From positions 1 through 36,475 of the forward strand of contig CALUWB010000017.1 in the NCBI GenBank assembly GCA_944324375.1: 36,475 bases of DNA, in the 5' to 3' direction. The notes under the pieces are model-generated. The model was not told the DNA's origin, made no database searches, and was given only the letters and a program-made list of their open reading frames with translations. A program made the translations under genes and the position numbers. The stretch comes from Candidatus Gastranaerophilales bacterium. GTDB lineage: Bacteria; Cyanobacteriota; Vampirovibrionia; Gastranaerophilales; Gastranaerophilaceae. Positions 7,705-15,495 of this stretch are shown here, one piece after another (within the stretch, counting starts at the first letter, position 1; each line of letters opens with the position of its first letter).

Positions 7705-7733
7705 ATTATATATTTTTTTGTAAATTTGGTCAA
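7705..7733 (-). promoter_or_regulatory. Promoter of the RRWYD-cdd-dgkA operon
   Basis: On the minus strand TTGACC (7733-7728) and TATAAT (7710-7705) are 17 nt apart, close to the housekeeping sigma consensus. The predicted start near 7698 gives a leader of about 34 nt to the ATG at 7664. It lies back to back with the amidase promoter (7748-7756). Confidence 0.75.
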
Positions 7734-7747
7734 TCTTTTCTATTTTT

Positions 7748-7756
7748 TGATATAAT
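7748..7756 (+). promoter_or_regulatory. Extended -10 promoter of the amidase gene
   Basis: TGATATAAT is an extended -10; its TATAAT ends 7 nt before the ATG at 7764. The upstream -35 (TTGGTC, 7726-7731, 19-nt spacer) is poor, which is common with extended -10 promoters. Transcription should begin at or next to that ATG. Confidence 0.6.
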
Positions 7757-7763
7757 GTATTCT

Positions 7764-9665
7764 ATGGGGAGTTTAAATTTATTAATGAAAAAAGTTTTAT
7801 TAATACTATTTTTATTAGCACTTACTGTATTCCAAAGTGTTAGAGCAGAAGAAATTTTTAAAATTAAAGGTATTAATATTGACACATCAACATCTGCAAT
7901 ATTTTTAAACACAATTGGAAACTACCAAACAAGTATAACTAATGGCATCAAACTTGTTAAAATACCTGAAGAACATAAAATATACTTTGATATTAGTTCT
8001 TCAATTTTAATCTCAAAAAAACAAGATTTATATTTTAACTCTGGAGCAATAAAACAAATTAAAATAAGTCAATTTACAACAAATCCAAATGTGGTTAGAG
8101 TTGTAATGTATTTTGATGATAATTACAATATAGACACTTTAAAAATAGGTAACATTAACAACCAATTAGTTGTAATAACCCAAGATATCTCTGATACTTT
8201 TACACAGTTTTACCAAAATACATATAGAGACAAAGAAAAAAATATTGAAGACTATTACAATCCATTAATTATTCAGTCCGAAGCGACATCAATTAAACCT
8301 GCGATAAATTCAAATACACAATATAGCCCTAAAGAATTGGTTCAAATACAGCAAGCATTTGGAGATTCTAATGCAAATAATATTAAAGAACTTGTAAGAA
8401 ATGACCTAACTAATAACATAAAATTAAGAAGCAAGTATTATATAAATTCAGTAACACAACAAAATAAAGGTTTTCTAATAAGTGGATATGGAGCTCCAAC
8501 AATACAAAAACCTTTTATATTAACAAATCCAACAAGAATGGTTTTTGATATTGTAAATAGTAATGTAAACCAAGCATTTAATAATAAAGAAATTCCTTTA
8601 AATCCTAGCAACTTATCTGGGGACAAAATAAAAATAGGTCGCTTTGATAGTAATATTACAAGGATTGTAGTGACATCAGAAGATGCAAAACAATACTTAC
8701 CTATATTTTCGTCAGATAATCAATCACTACTTATAGTTAATCCAAATAATTTAGCCAACAATACATTTTCACAAACAAAAACAAATATTATAAAATACAA
8801 ATATCAAAAAAATTTAAGTACAGATGACTTTACATTAACTTTTGACAATCCTGTTGTATGGGGAATAAAAAGAAATACAGACAACTTATATGTATATTTC
8901 TTCAATGCATCACAATACAATGATATAGTATTTAAAAATTCAATTAATGGAACTCCTTATGGGGATTTAAATTTAGCATTATTAAAAAATATAGGAATAA
9001 GATTAACCTTACCATTAAATAACAATAATGAAGTTAACACTTATTTCAGTGGGGATGGAAAAAATTTCAGAATTAGAACAACTAATTTAGCACCAAAACA
9101 AAAAAAAGAAGTGGTATCTCCTACTCCAAAAGGGAAAGTAATCATAATTGACCCAGGACATGGAGGAACTGATTATGGTGCAATTAGAGACGGTATTAAT
9201 GAAAAAGATATTAATCTTGATGTAGCTAAACAAGTTCAAAGCATACTTGAAAGAAAAGGTTTCAAAGTTAAACTAACAAGAACTAATGATACTTATTTAT
9301 CATTAGAAGAAAGGTGTAACATAACTAATTCTTCAAGCCCATATTTGTTTGTAAGTATCCATGTTAATTCTTGTATGGGCACAGAACCTAAAGGAATTGA
9401 AACACATTATTATCATGATAACAGTATTGAACTAGCAAATACAATACATTCCAAAATGACAAAGGCAATAAAAACACCTAATAGAGGTTTGTTTAAATCC
9501 AAATTTTATGTTATAAATCATACGTCAGTTCCTGCTGTATTATTAGAAATAGGATTTATTTCTAATGACACAGAAAGAGCAGAATTAGTAACAAAAAAAC
9601 GTCAGCGTGATACTGCAGAAGCAATTTCGGAGGGTATAATTGAGTATTTTAACAACCACAAATAA
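7764..9665 (+). CDS. amiC: N-acetylmuramoyl-L-alanine amidase with AMIN domains (AmiC type)
   Basis: This exported zinc amidase cleaves the bond between MurNAc and the stem peptide during cell separation. A signal peptide ends around FQSVRA. AMIN-like beta domains that bind peptidoglycan or the envelope follow (NPNVVRVVMYFDD and, later, NPTRMVFDIVNS). The C-terminal Amidase_3 domain starts at KVIIIDPGHGG. It has zinc ligands in DPGHGG, NEKDIN and SIHVNS, and the catalytic Glu in LLEIGFIS. The start at 7764 (633 residues) would be leaderless given the -10 at 7751-7756. The ATG at 7785 (626 residues, MKKVLLILF) is the alternative, with GGGGAG 13 nt before it. Either leaves the signal peptide intact. 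The 3' end overlaps murI by 26 bp, so wall hydrolysis and precursor synthesis are coupled. Confidence 0.9.
   Translation: MGSLNLLMKKVLLILFLLALTVFQSVRAEEIFKIKGINIDTSTSAIFLNTIGNYQTSITNGIKLVKIPEEHKIYFDISSSILISKKQDLYFNSGAIKQIKISQFTTNPNVVRVVMYFDDNYNIDTLKIGNINNQLVVITQDISDTFTQFYQNTYRDKEKNIEDYYNPLIIQSEATSIKPAINSNTQYSPKELVQIQQAFGDSNANNIKELVRNDLTNNIKLRSKYYINSVTQQNKGFLISGYGAPTIQKPFILTNPTRMVFDIVNSNVNQAFNNKEIPLNPSNLSGDKIKIGRFDSNITRIVVTSEDAKQYLPIFSSDNQSLLIVNPNNLANNTFSQTKTNIIKYKYQKNLSTDDFTLTFDNPVVWGIKRNTDNLYVYFFNASQYNDIVFKNSINGTPYGDLNLALLKNIGIRLTLPLNNNNEVNTYFSGDGKNFRIRTTNLAPKQKKEVVSPTPKGKVIIIDPGHGGTDYGAIRDGINEKDINLDVAKQVQSILERKGFKVKLTRTNDTYLSLEERCNITNSSSPYLFVSIHVNSCMGTEPKGIETHYYHDNSIELANTIHSKMTKAIKTPNRGLFKSKFYVINHTSVPAVLLEIGFISNDTERAELVTKKRQRDTAEAISEGIIEYFNNHK
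9629..9634 (+). promoter_or_regulatory. Ribosome binding site that sets the murI TTG start
   Basis: GGAGGG lies 5 nt before the TTG at 9640, inside the end of the amidase gene. There is no in-frame ATG near the conserved start of MurI, so this site supports a TTG initiation codon. Confidence 0.75.
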
Positions 9666-10464
9666 TCCAATTGGTTTTTTTGATTCTGGAGTTGGAGGTC
9701 TAACTGTATATTCAAAATTTAGAAAACTACTACCAAACGAAAATTGCTTATATTTTGGAGATACTGCTCATTTACCATATGGAAATAAAACAAAAGATGA
9801 ATTAATTTCTTATGCTAGATTTATTATGAATTTTTTTGGAAATCAAAATGTTAAAGCAGTTGTTATAGCTTGCAATACATCATCGTCAGCAGCATATGAA
9901 ACAATAAAAGATGATTATAACTTTAAAATATACCCAATAATACAATGTTGTGCTCAAATTATATCAAAACTACCAATAAAAAGACTTGGAATATTTGCAA
10001 CTCCTGCAACAATTAAATCTGGAGTATACGAGTCAGAAATAAAAAAATATAATTCTGAAATAAAAATATACCCACAAAGCTGTCATAATTGGGTAAATAT
10101 AGTAGAAAGCAAGGGGCAAAATAATCCAGAAAATATCAAAATTGTAGAACAAGATTTATTAAATATGCTAAATAATACCCCTGAAAAAATTATTTTAGGT
10201 TGCACACATTATCCATACTTGTTACCAATACTAACTAAATTTGCAGATAAAAATATGTTTATTGATCCTGCTGAATATTTTGTAGATTATATTGTTAAAG
10301 ATTTAAATAAAAACAAATTATTAAACAAATCCTCTAATATTGGAAATGAAGAAATTTTTGTAAGTGCTAATCCTGAACAGTTCAAAATAGCATCAGAAAT
10401 GTTTTATCAGATAGATAAATTACCCAAATTAATAAACCAAGATTCAATAGCTTTGACTAAATAA
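9640..10464 (+). CDS. murI: Glutamate racemase
   Basis: This 274-residue cofactor-independent racemase supplies D-glutamate for peptidoglycan. The start block IGFFDSGVGGLTV includes D15. The two catalytic cysteines are C78 in ACNTSSSA and C188 in GCTHYPYL. YFGDTAHLPYG is the usual substrate-pocket segment. Length is normal. Translation starts at TTG behind a strong GGAGGG site, overlapping the amidase gene by 26 bp, so the two are coupled. No terminator is obvious after the stop; the next gene has its own promoter. Confidence 0.95.
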   Translation: MSILTTTNNPIGFFDSGVGGLTVYSKFRKLLPNENCLYFGDTAHLPYGNKTKDELISYARFIMNFFGNQNVKAVVIACNTSSSAAYETIKDDYNFKIYPIIQCCAQIISKLPIKRLGIFATPATIKSGVYESEIKKYNSEIKIYPQSCHNWVNIVESKGQNNPENIKIVEQDLLNMLNNTPEKIILGCTHYPYLLPILTKFADKNMFIDPAEYFVDYIVKDLNKNKLLNKSSNIGNEEIFVSANPEQFKIASEMFYQIDKLPKLINQDSIALTK

Positions 10465-10520
10465 TTGTTACACATTATTAATAAATATACTCTTAAATAC
10501 TGCTTTATTATTGGATTTGC

Positions 10521-10548
10521 TTGTAATTTTACGTGTTAATAATATAAT
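10521..10548 (+). promoter_or_regulatory. Promoter of pgi
   Basis: TTGTAA (10521-10526) and TATAAT (10543-10548) are spaced by 16 nt, 34 nt before the pgi ATG. An AAAGG ribosome binding site lies in between. Confidence 0.6.
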
Positions 10549-10582
10549 TATTATGTAGGGGATAAAATAGAAAGGTTAATAA

Positions 10583-11971
10583 ATGCTCGAACTTAATTAC
10601 AGAAATGCTGATGCTGTGGTTATCGGAGAAGAAAATGGTTTACATCTTGAGGAAGAATTTAACAATTACAAAGATACTATTACCCATATTATAGCCGATT
10701 TAAATAAAAGAAAAGATAAACCAGGACAATGGTTACAATGGATGAATCTTGGTTATAGTGAAGAAACAATATGGTACGTAAAAGAATTTGCCTCAATGGT
10801 AGAAGGAAGATTTGAAAATATTTTAGTTCTTGGTATTGGGGGTTCAGCATTAGGAGGATTAGCAGTAACAGAAGCATTATTAAAACCTTATTGGAACTTA
10901 TTAACAAAAGAAGAAAGAAATAACCTTCCTAGAATTTTCTTTTTAGATAATATTGATCCTGATTCCATCAATGGTCTATTAGGCATTTTAGACCTCAAAA
11001 AAACTCTTGTTAATGTGATAACAAAATCAGGTTCAACTGCAGAGACAATGTCTCAATATATGATTTTAAAGAATTTATTAGAACAAGAACTTGGAGATGA
11101 TTACAGAAAGAATATTGTTGTAACAACTGATAAAAATGTTGGAATATTAAAACAACTTGCAGACCAAGAAGGATACAAGACATTTATCATTCCTGATGAT
11201 GTTGGAGGGCGTTTTTCTGTATTTTCTGCAGTTGGGTTATTACCTATGGCATTAGTTGGTATTGATATAGATGAAATCACAAATGGTATTAAAGATATGG
11301 ATTTAGCATTGAAAAATATTGATATTCATCAAAATATTGCAGCACAAAATGCATTAATCCATTATTTGATGGACACAAAAAAAGGTAAAAAATTATCTGT
11401 AATGATGCCATATTCCTCAAGACTAAAATATGTATCAGATTGGTATGTTCAATTATGGGCAGAATCATTAGGTAAGGAATTTGATAGAAATGGAAATAAA
11501 GTTAATATAGGGCCAACACCTATAAAAGCTGTTGGAGCAACAGATCAACATTCACAAATACAGTTATATAATGAAGGTCCAAACGATAAATTAATAAACT
11601 TTATTAGAGTAAAAGAATTTGATACAGTATTAGAAATACCAAAGATTTTTGAATATACAGGAATTGGTTATTTAGGAGGAAAAACGATTAATGATTTAAT
11701 AAATGCTGAAGCAGATTCAACAAAAGTAACATTAGCCGATTATTCTCGTCCAACAATAACAATAACTTTACCAAAAATAAATGGTTATTATGTAGCACAA
11801 CTTCTATATATGTTAGAAGTCCAAACAGCAATAGCAGGTGAATTATATAACATTGATACCTTTAATCAACCTGGAGTTGAACAAGCAAAAAATTATACAT
11901 ATGCATTAATGGGACGTTCTGGATATGAAGACTCTGCAAAACAATTACAATCAAAAATGGCGACGCTATAA
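10583..11971 (+). CDS. pgi: Glucose-6-phosphate isomerase
   Basis: This cytoplasmic 462-residue enzyme interconverts glucose 6-phosphate and fructose 6-phosphate. The two SIS subdomains are seen. The first has LGIGGSALGGLAVTEALL and the NVITKSGSTAET phosphate-binding loop. The second includes GGRFSVFSAVGLLP (family signature) and QLWAESLGKEFDRNG. GATDQHSQIQLYNEGPND carries the Gln-His and Glu residues of the active site. Length matches the shorter bacterial type. AAAGG precedes the ATG by about 7 nt. The stop codon is followed immediately by the ATG of the next gene, so these are co-translated. Confidence 0.96.
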   Translation: MLELNYRNADAVVIGEENGLHLEEEFNNYKDTITHIIADLNKRKDKPGQWLQWMNLGYSEETIWYVKEFASMVEGRFENILVLGIGGSALGGLAVTEALLKPYWNLLTKEERNNLPRIFFLDNIDPDSINGLLGILDLKKTLVNVITKSGSTAETMSQYMILKNLLEQELGDDYRKNIVVTTDKNVGILKQLADQEGYKTFIIPDDVGGRFSVFSAVGLLPMALVGIDIDEITNGIKDMDLALKNIDIHQNIAAQNALIHYLMDTKKGKKLSVMMPYSSRLKYVSDWYVQLWAESLGKEFDRNGNKVNIGPTPIKAVGATDQHSQIQLYNEGPNDKLINFIRVKEFDTVLEIPKIFEYTGIGYLGGKTINDLINAEADSTKVTLADYSRPTITITLPKINGYYVAQLLYMLEVQTAIAGELYNIDTFNQPGVEQAKNYTYALMGRSGYEDSAKQLQSKMATL

Positions 11972-12454
11972 ATGAAAAAAATATGTTCATTATTAATAAT
12001 TTTATTCATATGTATAACATCTGCACTAGCATATACTATTGAAGCAGGTGTATCAGTTGATAAAATTCCAAAAACTTTGTTTGGAACTTGGCAAGTTGAA
12101 GCGCACCTAGTTGAAACGAATAGTCCCAGGACTTTTAAACCAACAAGTACAGATTTATGGAACTTATCTAGGGTTGGTAACGTCTTAAAGTTAGACAATC
12201 CATTTACAGGAGCAAAAGCTGAAGTGGGGTTACAAGCAACTGAAGGGAATTTAGTTGTATTTACAAAAACAGCTGATTGGGATAACAAGGTATTAAAAGA
12301 TGTTGTCTCTATAAGAATTGAAAAAGACACATTTTCCGGAATAAATGAGGTAAAATTAGAAACTCATTCATTATATGACGGACACGTCTTAACTACAGAA
12401 AAAGCAAGATATGAAATAAAAGGTAAAAGACTTGCTGGACAAAGTATAAAATAA
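11972..12454 (+). CDS. Exported protein of unknown function, 160 residues
   Basis: An N-terminal signal peptide (MKKICSLLIILFICITSALA, likely cleavage before YT) marks this as periplasmic or secreted. The mature part is predicted mostly beta. It begins with KIPKTLFGTWQVEAHLVET and continues with LSRVGNVLKLDNPFTGAKAEVGL, reminiscent of small beta-barrel or lipocalin-like domains, but no family can be named. It has no cysteine in the mature region and no lipobox. The ATG directly abuts the pgi stop and lacks its own ribosome binding site, which points to coupling with pgi. It is followed 22 nt later by trxB, so it may belong to a small pgi-trxB operon. Confidence 0.75.
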   Translation: MKKICSLLIILFICITSALAYTIEAGVSVDKIPKTLFGTWQVEAHLVETNSPRTFKPTSTDLWNLSRVGNVLKLDNPFTGAKAEVGLQATEGNLVVFTKTADWDNKVLKDVVSIRIEKDTFSGINEVKLETHSLYDGHVLTTEKARYEIKGKRLAGQSIK

Positions 12455-12476
12455 ATATTATATAGGAGATTGCGAG

Positions 12477-13424
12477 ATGGGGATTTACGAATTTGATATA
12501 TTAATACTAGGAGGAGGACCAGCAGGATTATCTGCAGGTATTTATGCAGCAAGAAGTTCTGCATCTACTGCAATTATTGATATAAGTATGTTAGGTGGTC
12601 AGCCATCAAATTATCTTGAATTAGAAAATTATCCAGGTTTTCCAATTATTGGGGGATATGATTTGATGGAAAAATTTGAAGAACATGCTGATAAATTTGG
12701 GGTCCAAAAATTTCCTATGCAAGAAATTAAAAATATTGATTTAGTTTCTAATCCAAAAGTAATTGAAACATTAGAAGGAACATTTAAAGCTAAAACAGTT
12801 ATTATTGCATGTGGAGCTCAAGCTAAAAAACTTGGAGTTAAAGGAGAACTAGAATTTATAGGTCGTGGTGTAAGCTATTGTGCTGTTTGTGATGGTGCTT
12901 TTTATAAAGAAAAAACTGTAACAGTTGTAGGTGGTGGAAATGCAGCTGTTGAAGAAGCTATGTATCTTACAAAATTTGCTGATAAGGTTTATATAGTTCA
13001 TAGAAGAGATACTTTAAGAGCTGATAAAATTGTACAAGAAAGAGCATTTAATAATCCTAAGATTGAATTTATTTGGGATAGTAAAGTTAATGAAATCAAA
13101 GGTGAAAATGTTGTAACAACTGCTGTTATTGAAAATATTAAAACAGGTAAAATAACCGAATTAAAAACAGATGGAGTTTTCCCATATATTGGCTTCACAC
13201 CTAATGTTGAAGGTATTACAGGACAAGTTCAACAAGATTCAAATGGCTTCATTATAACAGACAATACAATGCAAACATCAGTAGAAGGAGTTTTTGCGGC
13301 AGGAGACGTTAGAAATACTCCATTAAGACAAGTTATTACTGCAACATCTGATGGTGCAATAAGTGCTGTTTATGCATCTAAATATTTAGAAGAATTAGAA
13401 GCAAAAGAAAAACTATCTGTATAA
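12477..13424 (+). CDS. trxB: Thioredoxin reductase
   Basis: This 315-residue FAD- and NADPH-dependent flavoenzyme reduces thioredoxin. It has the N-terminal FAD-binding GGGPAGLSAGIYAARS, the redox-active C135-A-V-C138 in YCAVCDGAF, the NADPH-binding VVGGGNAAVEEAMYL and the C-terminal FAD motif GVFAAGDVR. Length and order are those of the low-molecular-weight bacterial enzyme. AGGAG precedes the ATG. The stop is followed within 3 nt by a perfect hairpin (13427-13454) and then by the unusual structured leader of the next gene. Confidence 0.95.
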   Translation: MGIYEFDILILGGGPAGLSAGIYAARSSASTAIIDISMLGGQPSNYLELENYPGFPIIGGYDLMEKFEEHADKFGVQKFPMQEIKNIDLVSNPKVIETLEGTFKAKTVIIACGAQAKKLGVKGELEFIGRGVSYCAVCDGAFYKEKTVTVVGGGNAAVEEAMYLTKFADKVYIVHRRDTLRADKIVQERAFNNPKIEFIWDSKVNEIKGENVVTTAVIENIKTGKITELKTDGVFPYIGFTPNVEGITGQVQQDSNGFIITDNTMQTSVEGVFAAGDVRNTPLRQVITATSDGAISAVYASKYLEELEAKEKLSV

Positions 13425-13426
13425 AG

Positions 13427-13454
13427 TATTACTTTTTGTAAATAAAAAGTAATA
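13427..13454 (+). other. Perfect 11-bp hairpin after trxB
   Basis: TATTACTTTTT (13427-13437) pairs with AAAAAGTAATA (13444-13454) across a 6-nt loop. No T run follows, so it is not a standard terminator. Its 3' arm AAAAAGTA (13444-13451) is also complementary to TACTTTTT at 13479-13486 in the downstream structure, so the two folds compete. Confidence 0.6.
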
Positions 13455-13462
13455 AACTGAAA

Positions 13463-13545
13463 TCACGCTAAATACAAATACTTTTTATATAAGTAACAAG
13501 ATATAGAGAGTATTCAATCCGTTTAATGGAGTGTATTTAGCGTGA
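13463..13545 (+). promoter_or_regulatory. Structured 5' leader burying the start codon of the HExxH gene
   Basis: P1 is a perfect 14-bp pairing of TCACGCTAAATACA (13463-13476) with TGTATTTAGCGTGA (13532-13545). The GTG start (13542-13544) lies inside the 3' arm. P2 begins at the very next base: AATACTTTTTATAT (13477-13490) pairs with ATATAGAGAGTATT (13501-13514), using only Watson-Crick and G-U pairs in the plus-strand RNA. The P2 loop is AAGTAACAAG. A 17-nt strand (13515-13531) joins P2 back to P1 and holds the GGAG ribosome binding site plus a possible UCC/GGA mini-stem. P1 and P2 can stack as one 28-bp helix. This is the form of a translation-controlling element, either riboswitch-like or a thermosensor; the class is not one I recognise. 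Confidence 0.6.
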
Positions 13546-14102
13546 AAAAATTTACCCTAAGTTTATTATGTTTTATTTTTCTGGCAATAACACCAGCATT
13601 TGCTTATAATATGAATCACTTTACAGATGATTTTAAAATTTCAGATGCTTTATTGTTATTGGAAAAAGTCGGAGCAGATGAAGTTTTTGATAATCTTCAA
13701 GAAAATTCTGTAAAAATCATTTTTTATGACCTGTCACTACTATCATATAGCTACAAAGATCACTATGCTTTAAATGGTGAAACAAATTTTGGAGAACGGT
13801 ATATTTTAATAAATACAAAATACAAAAAATGTTCAACAGAAGAAATAGCTTGTCTTATTGCACATGAAAGTTGTCATAAATCGAAAAAAGCAACTCTTGC
13901 AGAAGAAACTCTTGCAACTGAAACAGAGGCAAAATATTGGATAAAATTAAAACAGCCAAATAAAACATATCAAGTTACAGATTTAAATAAAAGATTAAAT
14001 CAACTTGCATATTTATACAAAAACTCTAATAAAAACAATAATTATATTCAAACAAGAATTGCAAATAGTCCATTTTACCGACAACAATTAGCATTAGAAT
14101 AG
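13542..14102 (+). CDS. Exported HExxH metallopeptidase-like protein
   Basis: This 186-residue protein has a signal peptide (MKKFTLSLLCFIFLAITPAFA) and a mature part with the zinc-protease motif HESCH (H108-E109-x2-H112) in LIAHESCHKSKK. A Glu-rich helix 9-17 residues further on (LAEETLATETEA) could provide the third ligand, as in gluzincins. The segment FGERYILINTKYKKCSTEEIACLIAHE is laid out like the strand-helix leading into such active sites. It is short for a peptidase and may be a minimal enzyme or a binding protein; the substrate is unknown. The start is GTG, 10 nt after GGAG, inside the P1 helix of the leader. The gene converges on the dGTPase-like gene with 1 nt between the two stop codons. 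Confidence 0.7.
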   Translation: MKKFTLSLLCFIFLAITPAFAYNMNHFTDDFKISDALLLLEKVGADEVFDNLQENSVKIIFYDLSLLSYSYKDHYALNGETNFGERYILINTKYKKCSTEEIACLIAHESCHKSKKATLAEETLATETEAKYWIKLKQPNKTYQVTDLNKRLNQLAYLYKNSNKNNNYIQTRIANSPFYRQQLALE

Positions 14103-14103
14103 T

Positions 14104-15351
14104 TTATTTTTTCTTATTAATAAACTTATAAACTTTAAGCAAATATTTATCAGTCATCCCAGAAATAAAATCAACAACTGCTTGATTATATTCTTTGGGA
14201 TTTTTGATATTATAAATAATTTTATTTTCACAATTTTTAGGTCTTTCAGGATTATCAACATATTTAACCAACCACGACTTAAAAAGTGTTAAAACTGGAT
14301 TTTTTCTTGTATTTTTAACTAATGACCTCTCTTCATAACTCCCAGCATAATAGTCAAATACTGGCTTTATAAATTCATCAACTTTTTTACCATTAATTTG
14401 TTTTAATTTAGGCTTAAGATAAATATTTTTATAATTAAATTCTTTTATATCATCCATTAAATTAGCAACAGGTTTAGAAAAACCAATTCCTTTATCAGGA
14501 GAAGAATTATTAACAACATCATTGATAAAAAGATTGACAATATTTGTATTATTAGGTTCTAAATTTGGAATCCCAAGATGTTTTTCCATTAATTTACTTA
14601 TGGATTTTAAATCTTTTTCTTTTAATATTCCCATTTTTTTTGCATCTTCAATATCACGTCCTAGGTATGCGATTTTATCAGATAGTTTTACAACAACACC
14701 TTCCCAAGTATAAGGTTCAACTTGTGCTGGTTTATTGATTGTTTTTAAATCAATAAATTCTTGTCTTGGCATAATAAAATTTTGGTTAACTTCTCCACAA
14801 TGGTTTATTATCCCATCTCTAACAGCATAAGTTAAATCCAAATTCCTTTGTTTCCCTTTACTATTTTCAAGTAATAAAATATCATCAACCATATGTAAGC
14901 TATTTTTTTCATGCCAGAATTTCGAAAGTTCTTTTTCTTGAACTATCTTATTAATAGCCTTTTCTCCATCATGGCCAAATGGAGCATGTCCGATATCGTG
15001 TCCTTGAGCAATAGCTTCTGCTAAATCTTCATTAAGGCCAAGTCTTCTACAAATATTCCTTGCGATATCTGATACAAGCATAGTATGTGTACTTCTAGTA
15101 GATACCATATCATTTTGAGGGTTATAAAAAACTTGTGTTTTATAACGTAATCTATCAAAACCTTCTGAATACATGATACGATTTTTATCTCGTTCAAATG
15201 GAGTTCTCACATCATAAGGCTTTGTTTCCAGTGGCTGATCTCTTTTTATTGCATTATCCCATTTAGTATTGATTTCATCCATTGCTTCTTGTTTAAACAA
15301 TGTTTTTTTTGATTGAAATAACAAATTATTATTAGAACCCAACACACGCAT
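14104..15351 (-). CDS. dgt: dGTPase-like HD-domain triphosphohydrolase
   Basis: This 415-residue protein resembles deoxyguanosine triphosphate triphosphohydrolases, which release triphosphate from dNTPs. The N-terminal half has SEGFDRLRYKTQVF, STRSTHTMLVSDIAR (metal ligand H89) and the HD pair H118-D119 in AQGHDIGHAPFGHDGEKA. A later SDKIAYLGRDIEDA supplies the distal Asp. This is the full ligand set of the superfamily. The first 24 residues (including SNNNLLFQSKKTLF) are an unusual extension. No ribosome binding site precedes the ATG; instead TGTTATAAC ends 6 nt before it, so the mRNA is probably leaderless. It is divergent from the PLD/exonuclease pair and convergent, by 1 nt, with the HExxH gene. 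The physiological substrate may differ from dGTP. Confidence 0.85.
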   Translation of the reverse strand: MRVLGSNNNLLFQSKKTLFKQEAMDEINTKWDNAIKRDQPLETKPYDVRTPFERDKNRIMYSEGFDRLRYKTQVFYNPQNDMVSTRSTHTMLVSDIARNICRRLGLNEDLAEAIAQGHDIGHAPFGHDGEKAINKIVQEKELSKFWHEKNSLHMVDDILLLENSKGKQRNLDLTYAVRDGIINHCGEVNQNFIMPRQEFIDLKTINKPAQVEPYTWEGVVVKLSDKIAYLGRDIEDAKKMGILKEKDLKSISKLMEKHLGIPNLEPNNTNIVNLFINDVVNNSSPDKGIGFSKPVANLMDDIKEFNYKNIYLKPKLKQINGKKVDEFIKPVFDYYAGSYEERSLVKNTRKNPVLTLFKSWLVKYVDNPERPKNCENKIIYNIKNPKEYNQAVVDFISGMTDKYLLKVYKFINKKK

Positions 15352-15357
15352 ATTTTA

Positions 15358-15366
15358 GTTATAACA
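15358..15366 (-). promoter_or_regulatory. Extended -10 of dgt, 6 nt before the ATG
   Basis: On the minus strand TGTTATAAC ends at 15358, and six bases (15357-15352) separate it from the ATG. The -35 region is weak. Transcription should start at the A of ATG, giving a leaderless message. Confidence 0.5.
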
Positions 15367-15435
15367 TTATTTAAAAATTTTTCATTAGTTGTATATATTT
15401 TTTTTAATATTTCTTAATTAAAGAATAAATTAGGC

Positions 15436-15464
15436 TTGTCAGAAATTAAAACAACAATTATAAT
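15436..15464 (+). promoter_or_regulatory. Promoter of the PLD-exonuclease pair
   Basis: TTGTCA (15436-15441) and TATAAT (15459-15464) are 17 nt apart. The predicted start near 15471 leaves a 25-nt leader with an AGGG site (15483-15486) before the ATG at 15496. The same bases can be read as a TTG-initiated extension of the reading frame, which this promoter argues against. Confidence 0.7.
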
Positions 15465-15495
15465 GTGTGAGTTAGTGATATTAGGGTTTGTGTAT

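Noticed and set aside
7665-7733. N-terminal extension of the RRWYD-repeat protein
   Set aside because: The extension contains the TTGACC-17-TATAAT promoter, so it is upstream of the transcript start.
7629-7763. N-terminal extension of the amidase gene
   Set aside because: It would place 45 residues before the signal peptide, overlap the divergent gene and include the TGATATAAT promoter.
11893-12330. Antisense frame of 145 codons
   Set aside because: It lies fully over the pgi 3' end and the exported-protein gene, with no ribosome binding site or recognisable motif.
15436-15495. TTG-initiated extension of the PLD protein
   Set aside because: The TTG is the first half of the -35 TTGTCA, and TATAAT lies 17 nt later, so the region is promoter.
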